Assembly: GCA_002436025.1 (NCBI GenBank)
Contig: DIXM01000016.1
Coordinates: 1 to 64,000 of the forward strand
DNA length: 64,000 nucleotides
Direction: 5' to 3'
From: a candidate division Hyd24-12 bacterium UBA6080
Lineage (GTDB): Bacteria; Fermentibacterota; Fermentibacteria; Fermentibacterales; JCC-6
Part shown: piece after piece, positions 35,454 through 43,367 of the stretch
How positions within the stretch are numbered: the stretch's first letter is position 1
Layout of the letters: each line of letters opens with the position of its first letter
Position numbers and translations under genes: made by a program
Notes under the pieces: model-generated
What the model saw: only the letters and a program-made list of their open reading frames with translations
The model's database searches: none
Told to the model about the DNA's origin: nothing

Positions 35454-36098
35454 ATGCTTGTTGGACTGACCGGTAACAGCGGCTCTGGAGCAAGCACAGT
35501 TGCGGGGTTCTGGCGCGCAGCGGGCGCCAGGGTATGCAGCCTCGACAACGCCGGGCACCGTCTCCTGGAAAAAACCCGCACAAAAACGGCCCTGGGCATC
35601 GACCCGAACCTGACGGGTGAGGCCGCCCGGGCGCTCCTGAGGGAAAAGGCTTTCACCGATCCGGCTCTCCTTGCACGCATAAACAAAACGATGCACCCCG
35701 TAATGACGCGCTGGGCATGGTATTGTGCGTCCAGGCTCCGCAGTGCGCCCGGCATTACGGTCCTTGAGGGGGCTTTGATATTCGAGATGGGAATGGCCGG
35801 TGCGTTCGATGCGACGGTCGCCGTGGTGGACACCCCCGAAAGAGCCTTTTTGCGTATATTTCACCGTGACGGCGTGACGGAGGCCGCAATGCGGGGCCGG
35901 TGGAATAATCAACTGACACCCGCGGAGAAGAAAAAAAGGGCGGACTTCGTCATTCATAACCTGGGAAGTATCGAAGACCTTAAAGAAATTGCTCTTTCTG
36001 TATATATAAAACTCAATAAAATGGAGGCCCACCGTGGCGAACAGAACACGCAAGCGTCTGTCCAAGACCGAACTGAAGAAGGATCCGGTATACGATAA
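35454..36098 (+). CDS. coaE: Dephospho-CoA kinase homologue with altered P-loop
   Basis: 214 aa. CoaE makes the last step of coenzyme A synthesis. Family features: GLTGNSGSGASTVAGF at the P-loop, HPVMTRWAW, LEGALIFEMG, RDGVTEAAMRGRWNNQLTPAEKKKRADFVIHNLG. The Walker A lysine is replaced by alanine (GSGAST, codon gca). No other CoaE is in the window. ATG 35454 lies 8 nt after GGAGG (35441-35445). The C-terminus extends 65 nt into the next gene, beyond the usual CoaE end, so the last about 20 residues may be unstructured. Confidence 0.85.
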   Translation: MLVGLTGNSGSGASTVAGFWRAAGARVCSLDNAGHRLLEKTRTKTALGIDPNLTGEAARALLREKAFTDPALLARINKTMHPVMTRWAWYCASRLRSAPGITVLEGALIFEMGMAGAFDATVAVVDTPERAFLRIFHRDGVTEAAMRGRWNNQLTPAEKKKRADFVIHNLGSIEDLKEIALSVYIKLNKMEAHRGEQNTQASVQDRTEEGSGIR

Positions 36099-36765
36099 CC
36101 TCGAAAACGCGCTGATTTTCGTAAAGGCACGTTACAAGGAGCTTCTCGGCGGTCTTCTCGTTGTCATACTGGCATTCATCGCCATAAACGCCATCACCAA
36201 CTCCTCGAAAAGGTCCGAGCAGAACGCAATGGCGGGCTTCATCACCGCCTCGGGTCTCTACGACCAGGCCCTTCAGTACGCTGCGGGGGGAGACCTGCAA
36301 TCAACGGTTCAGGCGCTCGACGCCTGCAACGCCATAGCTACCGAGACCTGGAACCAGCACCCTCAGCGGAGCTGGGGCCGCAGGTGCGCCGTGATGTCCG
36401 CCAAGGTCATGATCATGCAGGGCCAGAACGATCCCGCCATAACGCTTCTCGGTGAGCTTTTGGCCACAAGGCCTGCCCGTGACGTCGAGATCGCCGCACT
36501 GATCCACATGGCAACAGCCCTTGAAAACCGTGGCAGCCCTCAGGACCTCGAGAACGCTGAAGAATCTTACAACCGCCTGCTTGAGCTCACCGAGGGCAAC
36601 GAGGACTTCATGCTTGTCACCGCCGAGACCATGAAGGGTCTTTCACGTGTCGCATGGGCACAGGGGGACACCCAGGGCGCTTCGGAATGGCTTGCTGCTT
36701 CTCTTGAGCTTAACCCCGACACGACAGAGTTCGTGGGGTATCAGTTGGCTCGGTTGAATCAGTAG
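36034..36765 (+). CDS. Membrane-anchored TPR protein (YfgM-like)
   Basis: 243 aa. A basic N-terminus, one transmembrane segment (LLGGLLVVILAFIAINAI, about 38-55), then TPR helices to the C-terminus (ALNKSYNRLLELTEG type). This matches the layout of YfgM/BamD-adjacent TPR proteins that assist periplasmic folding or the Sec translocon. GTG 36034 follows GGAGG (36024-36028 region). It overlaps the coaE end by 65 nt. The stop codon lies in the stem-loop 36752-36778. Confidence 0.75.
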   Translation: MANRTRKRLSKTELKKDPVYDNLENALIFVKARYKELLGGLLVVILAFIAINAITNSSKRSEQNAMAGFITASGLYDQALQYAAGGDLQSTVQALDACNAIATETWNQHPQRSWGRRCAVMSAKVMIMQGQNDPAITLLGELLATRPARDVEIAALIHMATALENRGSPQDLENAEESYNRLLELTEGNEDFMLVTAETMKGLSRVAWAQGDTQGASEWLAASLELNPDTTEFVGYQLARLNQ

Positions 36766-36859
36766 AACTGATTCAGCCACAGTTGCGCTTTTAGCGGGCT
36801 CGGCTTAATCAATAAAGCCTAGCCTGTTGCCCGGGTATTGATTCAGCCCACGGTTGCGC
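36752..36859 (+). repeat. Structured repeat element with two related units
   Basis: Unit 1: GGTTGAATCAGT/ACTGATTCAGCC (36752-36778) forms a near-perfect 12-bp stem with a 3-nt loop spanning the stop codon of the TPR gene. Unit 2: GGCTTAATCAAT (36802-36813) pairs 11 of 12 with ATTGATTCAGCC (36837-36848). The right arms extend into a direct repeat (36767-36788 and 36837-36859), both ending GTTGCGC and matching about 20 of 23. No transposase or T-tract is nearby. Confidence 0.6.
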
Positions 36860-37013
36860 AATCTGCCGGGACGGATGAGTTAATCGGAGCAGCCGCCGCA
36901 ACGGTGAGCTGTCAGCGGGAAGAGCTGCAGGCAACAGCTGCTTTCTGACTTCTCAAGGCATTGAACAGAAGACCCTGCTTCTGCAGATGGCAGCGGAAGA
37001 ATTGTTCACCAGA
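36860..37013 (+). other. Intergenic DNA before toxin-antitoxin pair
   Basis: No gene is supported here on either strand. Together with the repeat element it forms a gap of about 300 nt. It contains several CAGCTG/GCAGGC-type short inverted motifs (for example around 36910-36950) but no clear fold. The promoter of the next operon begins at 37014. Confidence 0.35.
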
Positions 37014-37049
37014 TTGACATGGAGTGACAAGCGTACGATATTCCGTACG
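37014..37049 (+). promoter_or_regulatory. Promoter and twin-palindrome operator of the antitoxin gene
   Basis: TTGACA (37014-37019), 17-bp spacer, GATATT (37037-37042). Two perfect CGTACG palindromes (37032-37037 and 37044-37049) flank and touch the -10 box, with centres exactly 12 bp apart. The E. coli yefM-yoeB operator likewise uses GTAC-core palindromes spaced 12 bp apart that bind YefM dimers. Autorepression by the antitoxin is therefore expected. Confidence 0.7.
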
Positions 37050-37066
37050 GAGGATGGAGGTGCGGA

Positions 37067-37309
37067 ATGACAAACGTAACTGTTACAGATGCAAGAAGAA
37101 ACTTGTACAAGCTGCTGGATGAGGTTGCTCAGTCTCATGAACCTGTGCAGATCGCAGGCAAGCGAAACTCGGCGGTTCTTGTCGGTGATGAGGACTGGAG
37201 GGCGATTCAGGAGACGCTCTACCTGACCAGCATACCTGGCATGCGGGAGTCGATACAGGAAGGCATGGCCACCCCGGTTGCTGAGTGTGATGAGGACCCT
37301 GACTGGTGA
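37067..37309 (+). CDS. Antitoxin, Phd/YefM family
   Basis: 80 aa. The N-terminal DNA-binding half VTVTDARRNLYKLLDEVAQSHEPVQIAGKRNSAVLVGDEDWRAI is the typical Phd/YefM fold; the C-terminal half is a variable acidic tail that should bind the toxin. It neutralises the next gene's mRNA interferase and probably represses the operon through CGTACG palindromes. ATG 37067 follows GGAGG. Its stop overlaps the toxin start (GTGA). Confidence 0.92.
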   Translation: MTNVTVTDARRNLYKLLDEVAQSHEPVQIAGKRNSAVLVGDEDWRAIQETLYLTSIPGMRESIQEGMATPVAECDEDPDW

Positions 37310-37569
37310 CATGGCTGATCGTCTTCACCAGGCAAGCGCAAAGAGACGCTAAGAAACTGGCTGACTCAGGTCTGAGAGAGAAAACGAAGACCCTGCTACA
37401 GCTGCTTTCAGAAGACCCCTTCCGGACACCACCACCGTATGAGAAGCTTGTTGGCGATCTGGCTGGTGCATGTTCACGGAGAATCAATTTTCAGCACAGA
37501 CTTGTCTACCAGGTTCTGCAGGAGCAGAGAACGGTCAAGGTTTTACGTATGTGGACTCATTACGAATGA
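37306..37569 (+). CDS. Toxin, YoeB/Txe family mRNA interferase
   Basis: 87 aa, RelE-superfamily ribosome-dependent endoribonuclease. It has the N-terminal WLIVFTRQAQRDAKKL, the central KLVGDLAGACSRRINFQHRLVYQV (catalytic Arg region, equivalent to YoeB Arg65) and the closing MWTHYE (catalytic His/Tyr, equivalent to YoeB His83-Tyr84). GTG 37306 overlaps the antitoxin by 4 nt. All expected catalytic positions are present, so it looks intact. Confidence 0.92.
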   Translation: MTWLIVFTRQAQRDAKKLADSGLREKTKTLLQLLSEDPFRTPPPYEKLVGDLAGACSRRINFQHRLVYQVLQEQRTVKVLRMWTHYE

Positions 37570-37665
37570 CGGTGAACAACCAGATCAAGCACAACTGTCT
37601 TCAGACTATTGAAGCTCAGGTTTTCGCAGTCAGCTGATTTGGGGCGTTTTTAAGCGAGGAATGAA

Positions 37666-38142
37666 GTGCAGAACAAAATCGAAATCCGAGAAGCAACACA
37701 GGCTGATTTGCCGGACATAGTTGAACTCTGGAAAAGCATAATGGATTTCCATCGCAACCTTGATTCATTCTTCTCCAGATCTCAAGATGGTCACCGTAAT
37801 TATCTTGATTGGGTCATAAAGGAGATGGAGTCTGACAATTCCGAGCTCTTCATAGCTGAATCAAAGGGGAAGCTACTGGGATACATTAAGATACAGACAT
37901 CCGATTATCCTCCTGTATTTGAAAAGAAAAAGTACGGCATGATTTCAGATGCTATTGTGAATGAAAAGTATCGAAGAAAGGGGATTGGAGAAGCGTTGTT
38001 CCATCGGGCAATGGGTTGGTTCAAGGAAAAGGAGATTGAAAGAGTCGAGCTAAGGGTAGCAAATGTTAATCCTGTTGCCCGGGGGTTCTGGAAGAAAATG
38101 GGCTTTCGCCCATACATGACAACGATGTTCAAAGAGGAATAG
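37666..38142 (+). CDS. GNAT family N-acetyltransferase
   Basis: 158 aa. GNAT fold: IREATQADLPDIVELW at the N-terminus, GKLLGYIKIQ, VNEKYRRKGIGEALFHRA (the R/Q-x-x-G-x-G/A acetyl-CoA loop) and NPVARGFWKKMGFRPYMTTM. The substrate is unknown; it may acetylate a small molecule, peptide or protein. Codon use is strongly AT-rich compared with flanking genes, and it sits next to a toxin-antitoxin pair, both signs of acquisition. Start GTG 37666. Confidence 0.85.
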   Translation: MQNKIEIREATQADLPDIVELWKSIMDFHRNLDSFFSRSQDGHRNYLDWVIKEMESDNSELFIAESKGKLLGYIKIQTSDYPPVFEKKKYGMISDAIVNEKYRRKGIGEALFHRAMGWFKEKEIERVELRVANVNPVARGFWKKMGFRPYMTTMFKEE

Positions 38143-38289
38143 AGCTTCAACCACAGCATGAACCAGACGCCTGCTGGGGTATGAGGTAAGGTAGACGGCG
38201 CTGTTTACGCTGACTGTTACCCAAATGATGATGGGAAGCACGAGAGACTGGTTGAAAGCCTGGAATGGTTCAATGTCCGATAATAGATA

Positions 38290-39870
38290 TTATGTAAAGT
38301 TGCTATTCTTTCCGGTTTCCCGGGCCAGTTCACCAACGAGCTGAACAGCCCTCTCCCTCAGGGCCAGGAAAGCCTCGCTTCCCGGTTCCCTCCCGGATAT
38401 TGCCTGCTCCAGATCCTTCCAGAGCCGTTGAATGCTTCGTGACAGCAACGTGTCGATCTCTTTGTTGTCCAGCCAGTCCGCCAGCTCCTCACAGCCCAGG
38501 TATTTCCTGCCGCCGGTCAGCAGCCTTGAAAGTTCCCCCTCGAAACGGTTCAGCAGTTCTTCCGGGTTCCCGGCGGAAGCGACCGAATCGTTCCCGTGCT
38601 TCCTGCGCCCGCTGTGCAGGATGAGCACTGTACTTATCACCACAAGGATTCCCAGCGACAGGATCACCCATGTGGTTGCCGGCAGGCCGTTCGAGCTCCT
38701 GTCGGGTATCTCTATCTCGCGGTCCGGCCTGGGAAGGGTCCTTATGTCAATGCTGCACGGCTCCATTACCGAAGTCCCGTAACAGGCGTGCTTCCTGTCC
38801 AGCCACAGCAGCGTGTCGGGGCCGAAGACCACCGTGCCCGTGTCGGAAGGTTCCACGATGAAATCCCACCACACACCTTCGTCGTCGCTTCCGTGGGCAC
38901 TCTCGAGGACCGTTGCAGCGCCCTGTACCGTAAAAGAAGGATAGTCAGCACAATACGGTGCTCCTGGGCCTGTTACCCTCAGCCTGACCGACCGTTCCCC
39001 GGCCTGCCCGATGGCAAAACCAAGCCTCTCGACCGCCACCTGAACGCTGTCCAGCAGAATGCCGTCCCACTTCTCGGGCACGGGTTCGGGAAAAGGAAAA
39101 ACGTCGACAGTAAGCGAGTCACTCACCAGGTAATCCTTGGGCGCCGAGTAAAGCAGGCTGTTCTCGTAAGTTATCTGGGCACTTACTGTTGGAATGTCGA
39201 GGACTCCGGCGCACGCAGGCACGAACGCCGCCGTGAAGAACCTGGCCCTGTTCACCCCCGATATCCGGGAGTGCTGCCACTCTATCGAAGGGAGCTCCTC
39301 GGTGACGGTTATGACGCCCCTCTCGGCGCCGCTCCAGGCATAGGATATGTCCCCTACATTGTAAGATGAATAGATATAATAATCTATTGTTACTGGAATG
39401 CCGGGATAAACCCTTCCACGTGTATCGTTCCGTATCTCGGGGGTTATCCATGAATGCCCCCGGGATGAGCGATCGGGCTGTGAAGAGCCCGATGAGCCCC
39501 CGCCCCCAACGACGAAAACGTTCCGCCTGGGCACAGTGAAGCGTCCCGCCCCCTGCGTGTCTATCTCTATTGGACCAAGTGTCCATTCTCCTGGCGATAC
39601 GGCGACGAACATCAGCTCAAGCGTGAACTGGTTCTGGCGGGTCGTCCCGGTCGGTGTGTTCACTGTGGCCATCGAACCCGAGGTGGCTGAAGCCACGAAC
39701 TGAAGCCCCGGGCCTGTGACGGGAGCCCCTGATGAAATGCCGTTGCAGGAAGAGGAAACGCACCTCACGGTGAGGCTGAAGGTCTCACCGAGGCGCACGC
39801 TGTCCGGGCACTCAACGTTGAAGGGCGACGTTCCGGCCAGGACCGCAAGAAAGAGCGCGAAGCCTACCAA
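38290..39870 (-). CDS. batD: BatD-like protein
   Basis: 526 aa. Signal-like N-terminus (MVGFALFLAVLAGT), then several Ig-like beta domains (DSVRLGETFSLTVRCVSSS; SVQVAVERLGFAIGQAGERSVRLRVTG) and one transmembrane helix (TTWVILSLGILVVISTVLILHS, about 410), with a cytoplasmic helical tail. This is the standard BatD layout in the Bacteroides aerotolerance cluster. TTG 39870 overlaps batC by 7 nt. It ends the long minus-strand operon, just beside the AT-rich GNAT patch. Confidence 0.88.
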   Translation of the reverse strand: MVGFALFLAVLAGTSPFNVECPDSVRLGETFSLTVRCVSSSCNGISSGAPVTGPGLQFVASATSGSMATVNTPTGTTRQNQFTLELMFVAVSPGEWTLGPIEIDTQGAGRFTVPRRNVFVVGGGGSSGSSQPDRSSRGHSWITPEIRNDTRGRVYPGIPVTIDYYIYSSYNVGDISYAWSGAERGVITVTEELPSIEWQHSRISGVNRARFFTAAFVPACAGVLDIPTVSAQITYENSLLYSAPKDYLVSDSLTVDVFPFPEPVPEKWDGILLDSVQVAVERLGFAIGQAGERSVRLRVTGPGAPYCADYPSFTVQGAATVLESAHGSDDEGVWWDFIVEPSDTGTVVFGPDTLLWLDRKHACYGTSVMEPCSIDIRTLPRPDREIEIPDRSSNGLPATTWVILSLGILVVISTVLILHSGRRKHGNDSVASAGNPEELLNRFEGELSRLLTGGRKYLGCEELADWLDNKEIDTLLSRSIQRLWKDLEQAISGREPGSEAFLALRERAVQLVGELARETGKNSNFT

Positions 39871-40631
39871 GTCGGGGTCCCCGGAACACCCACCCCGGAA
39901 GCGTCCTTGTCGCCCCTGGGTTCGGCTTCCTCCACCATGTCGAGGATCCTCTGGGCCTCGTCCTGCGTCATCTCTCCATCAGCAGGCGGCGGAGGCTGAT
40001 GGGTGTCTTCGCTGTTGTCGTCACCACCCTGATCCTCTTCGTTCTCGTTTTCGTTCTCGTTCTCGCTCTCGTCTTCGTTCTCCCCCTGTTGATCTTCCTG
40101 CTCTTCGTCGTCCTGGCTTTCTTCCTGATCTTCGTTCTCGCTCTCGCTCTCGTCCTCGCTCTCATCATCGTTCTGCTGAGACTGATCGGGCGGGGGTTCG
40201 CGGCTGTCGAGCCACCTGAGGGCGACCTCGTAGTTGTGCCGCATGAGTGAGTCGGCAGTTGCCGAGGCAACGCGGGGCAGAAGTGTGTTCAACTGCCTTT
40301 CCACACCGGCGTAGTCCTCCCCGGCCATTGCCTTTCCCAGTGCTGCGGAAACACCGGCGTTGAAGAGTGAGTCCCCCCCGAGGCCATCCCATTCCGAAAG
40401 CCCGGTCATGATGGTGTCGGCCCTGCCCCAGAGGCCCATCTCACCGGATAACGCAGCCAGATTGTAAAGGGCCCTGGGTTCGTGGGGCATCCGCTCGGCT
40501 ATCTCTGCGAACAGTGATGTGGCGGCCTCTCGTTCACCCGATGACCAGAGCTCGAGGGCTTCGGTGTAGAGCCCCAGAAGGGGCCGCTCTCCCGTTGACT
40601 GCAGCAGCGGGAGCAGAAGGAAGAGTATCAC
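39864..40631 (-). CDS. batC: BatC-like TPR protein with acidic low-complexity region
   Basis: 255 aa. Hydrophobic N-terminus, TPR helices (residues about 20-135, for example ALYNLAALSGEMGLWGRADTIM), a long Asp/Glu/Gln/Asn run (about 155-210), then a MTQDEAQRILDMVEEAE segment that is the hallmark BatC tail. BatC is thought to scaffold the Bat complex at the membrane. GTG start, overlapping batB by 4 nt. Confidence 0.85.
   Translation of the reverse strand: MILFLLLPLLQSTGERPLLGLYTEALELWSSGEREAATSLFAEIAERMPHEPRALYNLAALSGEMGLWGRADTIMTGLSEWDGLGGDSLFNAGVSAALGKAMAGEDYAGVERQLNTLLPRVASATADSLMRHNYEVALRWLDSREPPPDQSQQNDDESEDESESENEDQEESQDDEEQEDQQGENEDESENENENENEEDQGGDDNSEDTHQPPPPADGEMTQDEAQRILDMVEEAEPRGDKDASGVGVPGTPTW
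40005..40170 (-). repeat. Acidic low-complexity repeat in batC
   Basis: Degenerate GAG/GAC/AAC codon repeats on the minus strand encode about 55 residues of Asp, Glu, Asn, Gln and Ser with no hydrophobic positions. Length variation between strains is likely. Confidence 0.75.
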
Positions 40632-41608
40632 AGCCCCCTCCTCTCCAGTAAAAGGGCCAGCGAGAAGAGAAGCAGTGCGGCACCAAGGAAGAGCTGGTAG
40701 CGCCTTCCAGGGCCGATGTTGGCGGACTGGAGCCTTGCGTCGCGCGAACTCATCTCAAGAAGCTGCTGGACCGGCTCAGACAGGTCCCCCGCTTCGGAGA
40801 TGCGGGTGTAGAACCCCCCCGTTCCATCGGCCAGGCGTATCAGTGGCTCCTCCTCGAGCACCGTTCTCACTGTGTCGCCCTCGAAAACGATGACCCCTCC
40901 CCTGCCGTCGGGAACCGGTGCGGGCGTGTCGCCCCCGACACCCACGGTTACAAGGGCCATTCCGCGGTTCACAGCGGTTTCGATGGAGAGTTCGGTGCTG
41001 AGGTCGTGAAACCCGCCGTCGCTGAAGATGATGCCGACCCGGGATTCGAGGTCTTCGCCCGGAAGGGCGTCGGCCATTACCGAGACCAGGTTGCCCATCG
41101 ATGTCCCGGAGGGCAGGAAGACGGGGTCTTCGCTGCTCATGGGGATGCGGCTGTACAGGAACTCGGCGTCGAGCGTTATGGGGACCGCCAGCCTGGATTG
41201 CCCGCTGAACAGGACAAGGCTGAAGCGGGTGTCGGGCAGCGCGCCGACAAGCCTTCTTATCTCGGAGGCGGCCCTTCCAAGCCTGGTTGGAGCCTCGTCG
41301 TCACAGGCCATCGACCTGCTTACGTCAAGGGCGATGGCCACGTTCCTGCCCCCCGCGGGCAGAAAGGCTTCGTCCCTTCCCCAGGTGGGCCCCGCAAGGG
41401 CGAAAACTGCAAGGAGTATCCCGACGGTCCAGATCCACCGGGAGAGAAGGCGGCGGGGTGGCGGTTCGATGCCAACCCGTTCCCACAGCACTGGACGGAC
41501 GAACCTTCTGAGCCTCTCGTCCTCGTCGGCGAGCCAGACCGTCCGCAGCCAGTGCCATACCGGGGCGATGACCAGCATCAGAAGCAGAAAAGGCCTTTCG
41601 AAGGTCAT
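40628..41608 (-). CDS. batB: BatB-like von Willebrand A domain protein
   Basis: 326 aa. Transmembrane helices at both ends (about 4-24, 50-70 and 300-320) with a VWA domain between them: ALDVSRSMAC (MIDAS D-x-S-x-S), SLVLFSGQSRLAVPIT, IIFSDGGFHD. It likely works with BatA as a metal-dependent membrane complex controlled by MoxR. ATG 41608 overlaps the batA stop (ATGA). Confidence 0.9.
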   Translation of the reverse strand: MTFERPFLLLMLVIAPVWHWLRTVWLADEDERLRRFVRPVLWERVGIEPPPRRLLSRWIWTVGILLAVFALAGPTWGRDEAFLPAGGRNVAIALDVSRSMACDDEAPTRLGRAASEIRRLVGALPDTRFSLVLFSGQSRLAVPITLDAEFLYSRIPMSSEDPVFLPSGTSMGNLVSVMADALPGEDLESRVGIIFSDGGFHDLSTELSIETAVNRGMALVTVGVGGDTPAPVPDGRGGVIVFEGDTVRTVLEEEPLIRLADGTGGFYTRISEAGDLSEPVQQLLEMSSRDARLQSANIGPGRRYQLFLGAALLLFSLALLLERRGL

Positions 41609-42540
41609 TCTCCCCCCCCTATGGTTTTCAGCACGCGCCATTTAAGGAACATGCCGAAGAGGAGAAGGATCAACCCGGCCCAGAACCAGCCAAGATACCT
41701 GTCGATGTAAATGAAGAGCCCTTCAGGCGGGAGTGTTGAGGCTTCGAGGGAGTCTATCGAGTCGTAAACGTCCGAGAGGTCGGTGGACGAGTAGGCGTCG
41801 AAGAGCCTTCCGTTGTTGATGGTCGCTATGCTGGCAAGGGTTTCCCGGTCGACCCCGTAGGCGTCCTGCTCGGTGCCTATGGCAACGGTGTACACCGCGA
41901 TGCTGTCACCGTGCAGGGTGTGAACGGCGTTCGCCACCGTGATGGGGTCGACCCTGCCGGCCGTTTCCATCCCGTCGCTGAGAAGGACTATGACCCTTCG
42001 CGATGTTGCCGACCCTCCCAGCCCCCTGGCAGCCGCGGCGAGCCCCGCCCCTATGGCGGTCCCGTCCTGCAGATGCCCTATGGCCGCCCTTTCCACGAAC
42101 CTGCACAGCGTCTCGTGGTCGAATGTGGGCGGACAGATGACAAGCGGTTCGGCTGCGTAAAGGGTGAGCCCGATCCTGTCGTTCGGCCTTCCCGCTATGA
42201 ACTCGAGCGCAGCCGCCTTGGCCGCCGCCAGCCTGTTGGGTCTGAAGTCTTCAGCCAGCATGCTGGTGGAGACATCAAGGGTTATCACGATGTCCAGCCC
42301 CTCGGTGGCGTCAGGCAGCCTCTCGTAACCGTACTGGGGCCTGGCCAGGGCGATGAACAGGCAGAGAATTCCGCACCAGATAACCACCGAAGCTATCCCT
42401 GTCGACGCGCCGGGTGTGTTCATACCGGTGAAGGGACCCGTGAAGACGACACCCTTCTCCTTCCTGACCCTGGTCAGGGCGTGAATGACAAGAAGAAGGG
42501 GAAAGCCCAGAAGGGCCGGCCAGAAGTGGAAACCTGTCAT
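41605..42540 (-). CDS. batA: BatA-like von Willebrand A domain protein
   Basis: 311 aa. N-terminal helices (FWPALLGFPLLLVIHAL; IASVVIWCGILCLFIALARP), VWA domain with TLDVSTSMLAEDF (MIDAS), TAIGAGLAAAARGL and LLSDGMETAG, and a C-terminal anchor (GWFWAGLILLLFGMFLKW). Partner of BatB. It overlaps the DUF4381-like gene by 4 nt (ATGA). The MIDAS residues are complete, so metal-dependent ligand binding is likely kept. Confidence 0.92.
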   Translation of the reverse strand: MTGFHFWPALLGFPLLLVIHALTRVRKEKGVVFTGPFTGMNTPGASTGIASVVIWCGILCLFIALARPQYGYERLPDATEGLDIVITLDVSTSMLAEDFRPNRLAAAKAAALEFIAGRPNDRIGLTLYAAEPLVICPPTFDHETLCRFVERAAIGHLQDGTAIGAGLAAAARGLGGSATSRRVIVLLSDGMETAGRVDPITVANAVHTLHGDSIAVYTVAIGTEQDAYGVDRETLASIATINNGRLFDAYSSTDLSDVYDSIDSLEASTLPPEGLFIYIDRYLGWFWAGLILLLFGMFLKWRVLKTIGGGE

Positions 42541-43367
42541 GGCTCCCTCCGGGTGAGTTCCGCAAGGATCTCGATGAAGCCCCTGCTCTTCTCCCTGCTG
42601 CTTCCCCTGTTGGCGTAGATCTGAAGCACTATCTCCCGCATGAGAGGTCTGGCCCTTTCGAGGAACCTGCCTGCACCCTTCTCGCGAGCGAGCTGCCTAT
42701 CCATCTGGTACAGGGTGAGGGCCGGGTTACCGAGCCCGAACCTCCCCGCAACGATTGATCTGAAGATGCTCTCCATCTGTGCGTAAAGGGCTTTCCAGTC
42801 GCCGTGTACGAACGCGTCACCCTCGAGAAGCGACATGACCCTTCTGTCCATGGGCGTGTCTTCGTATCCGGAGGGTTCAATGGGTACAGCCCCCCTCCTC
42901 CGCTTCCGGACCAGGAACCATGCGGCCGCTCCCGCACAGAGAAGGAATCCTCCGATGACGGGGAGCCACGGGAAAGCCGGAGGTCTCCCCCATGAGAGCC
43001 AGAAGGCCCGCAACCGAAGGTAGTCCAGCGGGAAACCCGGGGGGATGCTCATTACTGCCGGAGCGGGCGCGAACGCCGGCGCGGGGATGGAGTCGGGTAT
43101 CAGTGCGGTCACGAGAAGAACGGGTCCTGAAAGGAACAGTGTGTCGCCGTCATGAAAAGCAGGCAGGTCCGGCAGGGTGAGAGTGTCGAGTCGAAGGGGA
43201 ACGATGCTGACGTTTCCTCTGTCCGTCGCCAGGACCGAGAAGGACTCTCCCGGCGGCAGCTCCCCGGCCTCGTAACCGGGAGGAAGGCCGTAGTCTACAG
43301 TAACTGGAAGCCCCAGTGGCACTTCTATCACCGTAAGAAGCACCGCCCGCAGAAGGATGGGAACCAT
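42537..43367 (-). CDS. DUF4381-like Bat-cluster membrane protein
   Basis: 276 aa. Signal peptide, extracytoplasmic beta domain (about 20-120), one transmembrane helix (WLPVIGGFLLCAGAAAWFLV, about 134-153), then a cytoplasmic helical domain (PMDRRVMSLLEGDAFVHGDWKALYAQMESIFRSIVAGRFG). That split topology and its place between DUF58 and batA match the DUF4381-type protein of MoxR-DUF58-VWA loci. The function is not known. It shares one base with the DUF58 stop codon. Confidence 0.75.
   Translation of the reverse strand: MVPILLRAVLLTVIEVPLGLPVTVDYGLPPGYEAGELPPGESFSVLATDRGNVSIVPLRLDTLTLPDLPAFHDGDTLFLSGPVLLVTALIPDSIPAPAFAPAPAVMSIPPGFPLDYLRLRAFWLSWGRPPAFPWLPVIGGFLLCAGAAAWFLVRKRRRGAVPIEPSGYEDTPMDRRVMSLLEGDAFVHGDWKALYAQMESIFRSIVAGRFGLGNPALTLYQMDRQLAREKGAGRFLERARPLMREIVLQIYANRGSSREKSRGFIEILAELTRREP

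Noticed and set aside
36860..37013. Possible small RNA or CRISPR-like spacing
   Set aside because: The repeats are only two units, unequal in length and without regular spacers, and no Cas genes occur in the window.
39999..40250. Hydrophobic plus-strand frame
   Set aside because: It is the complement of the acidic batC repeat; Glu/Asp codons read backwards give Phe/Leu/Val. No signal for expression.
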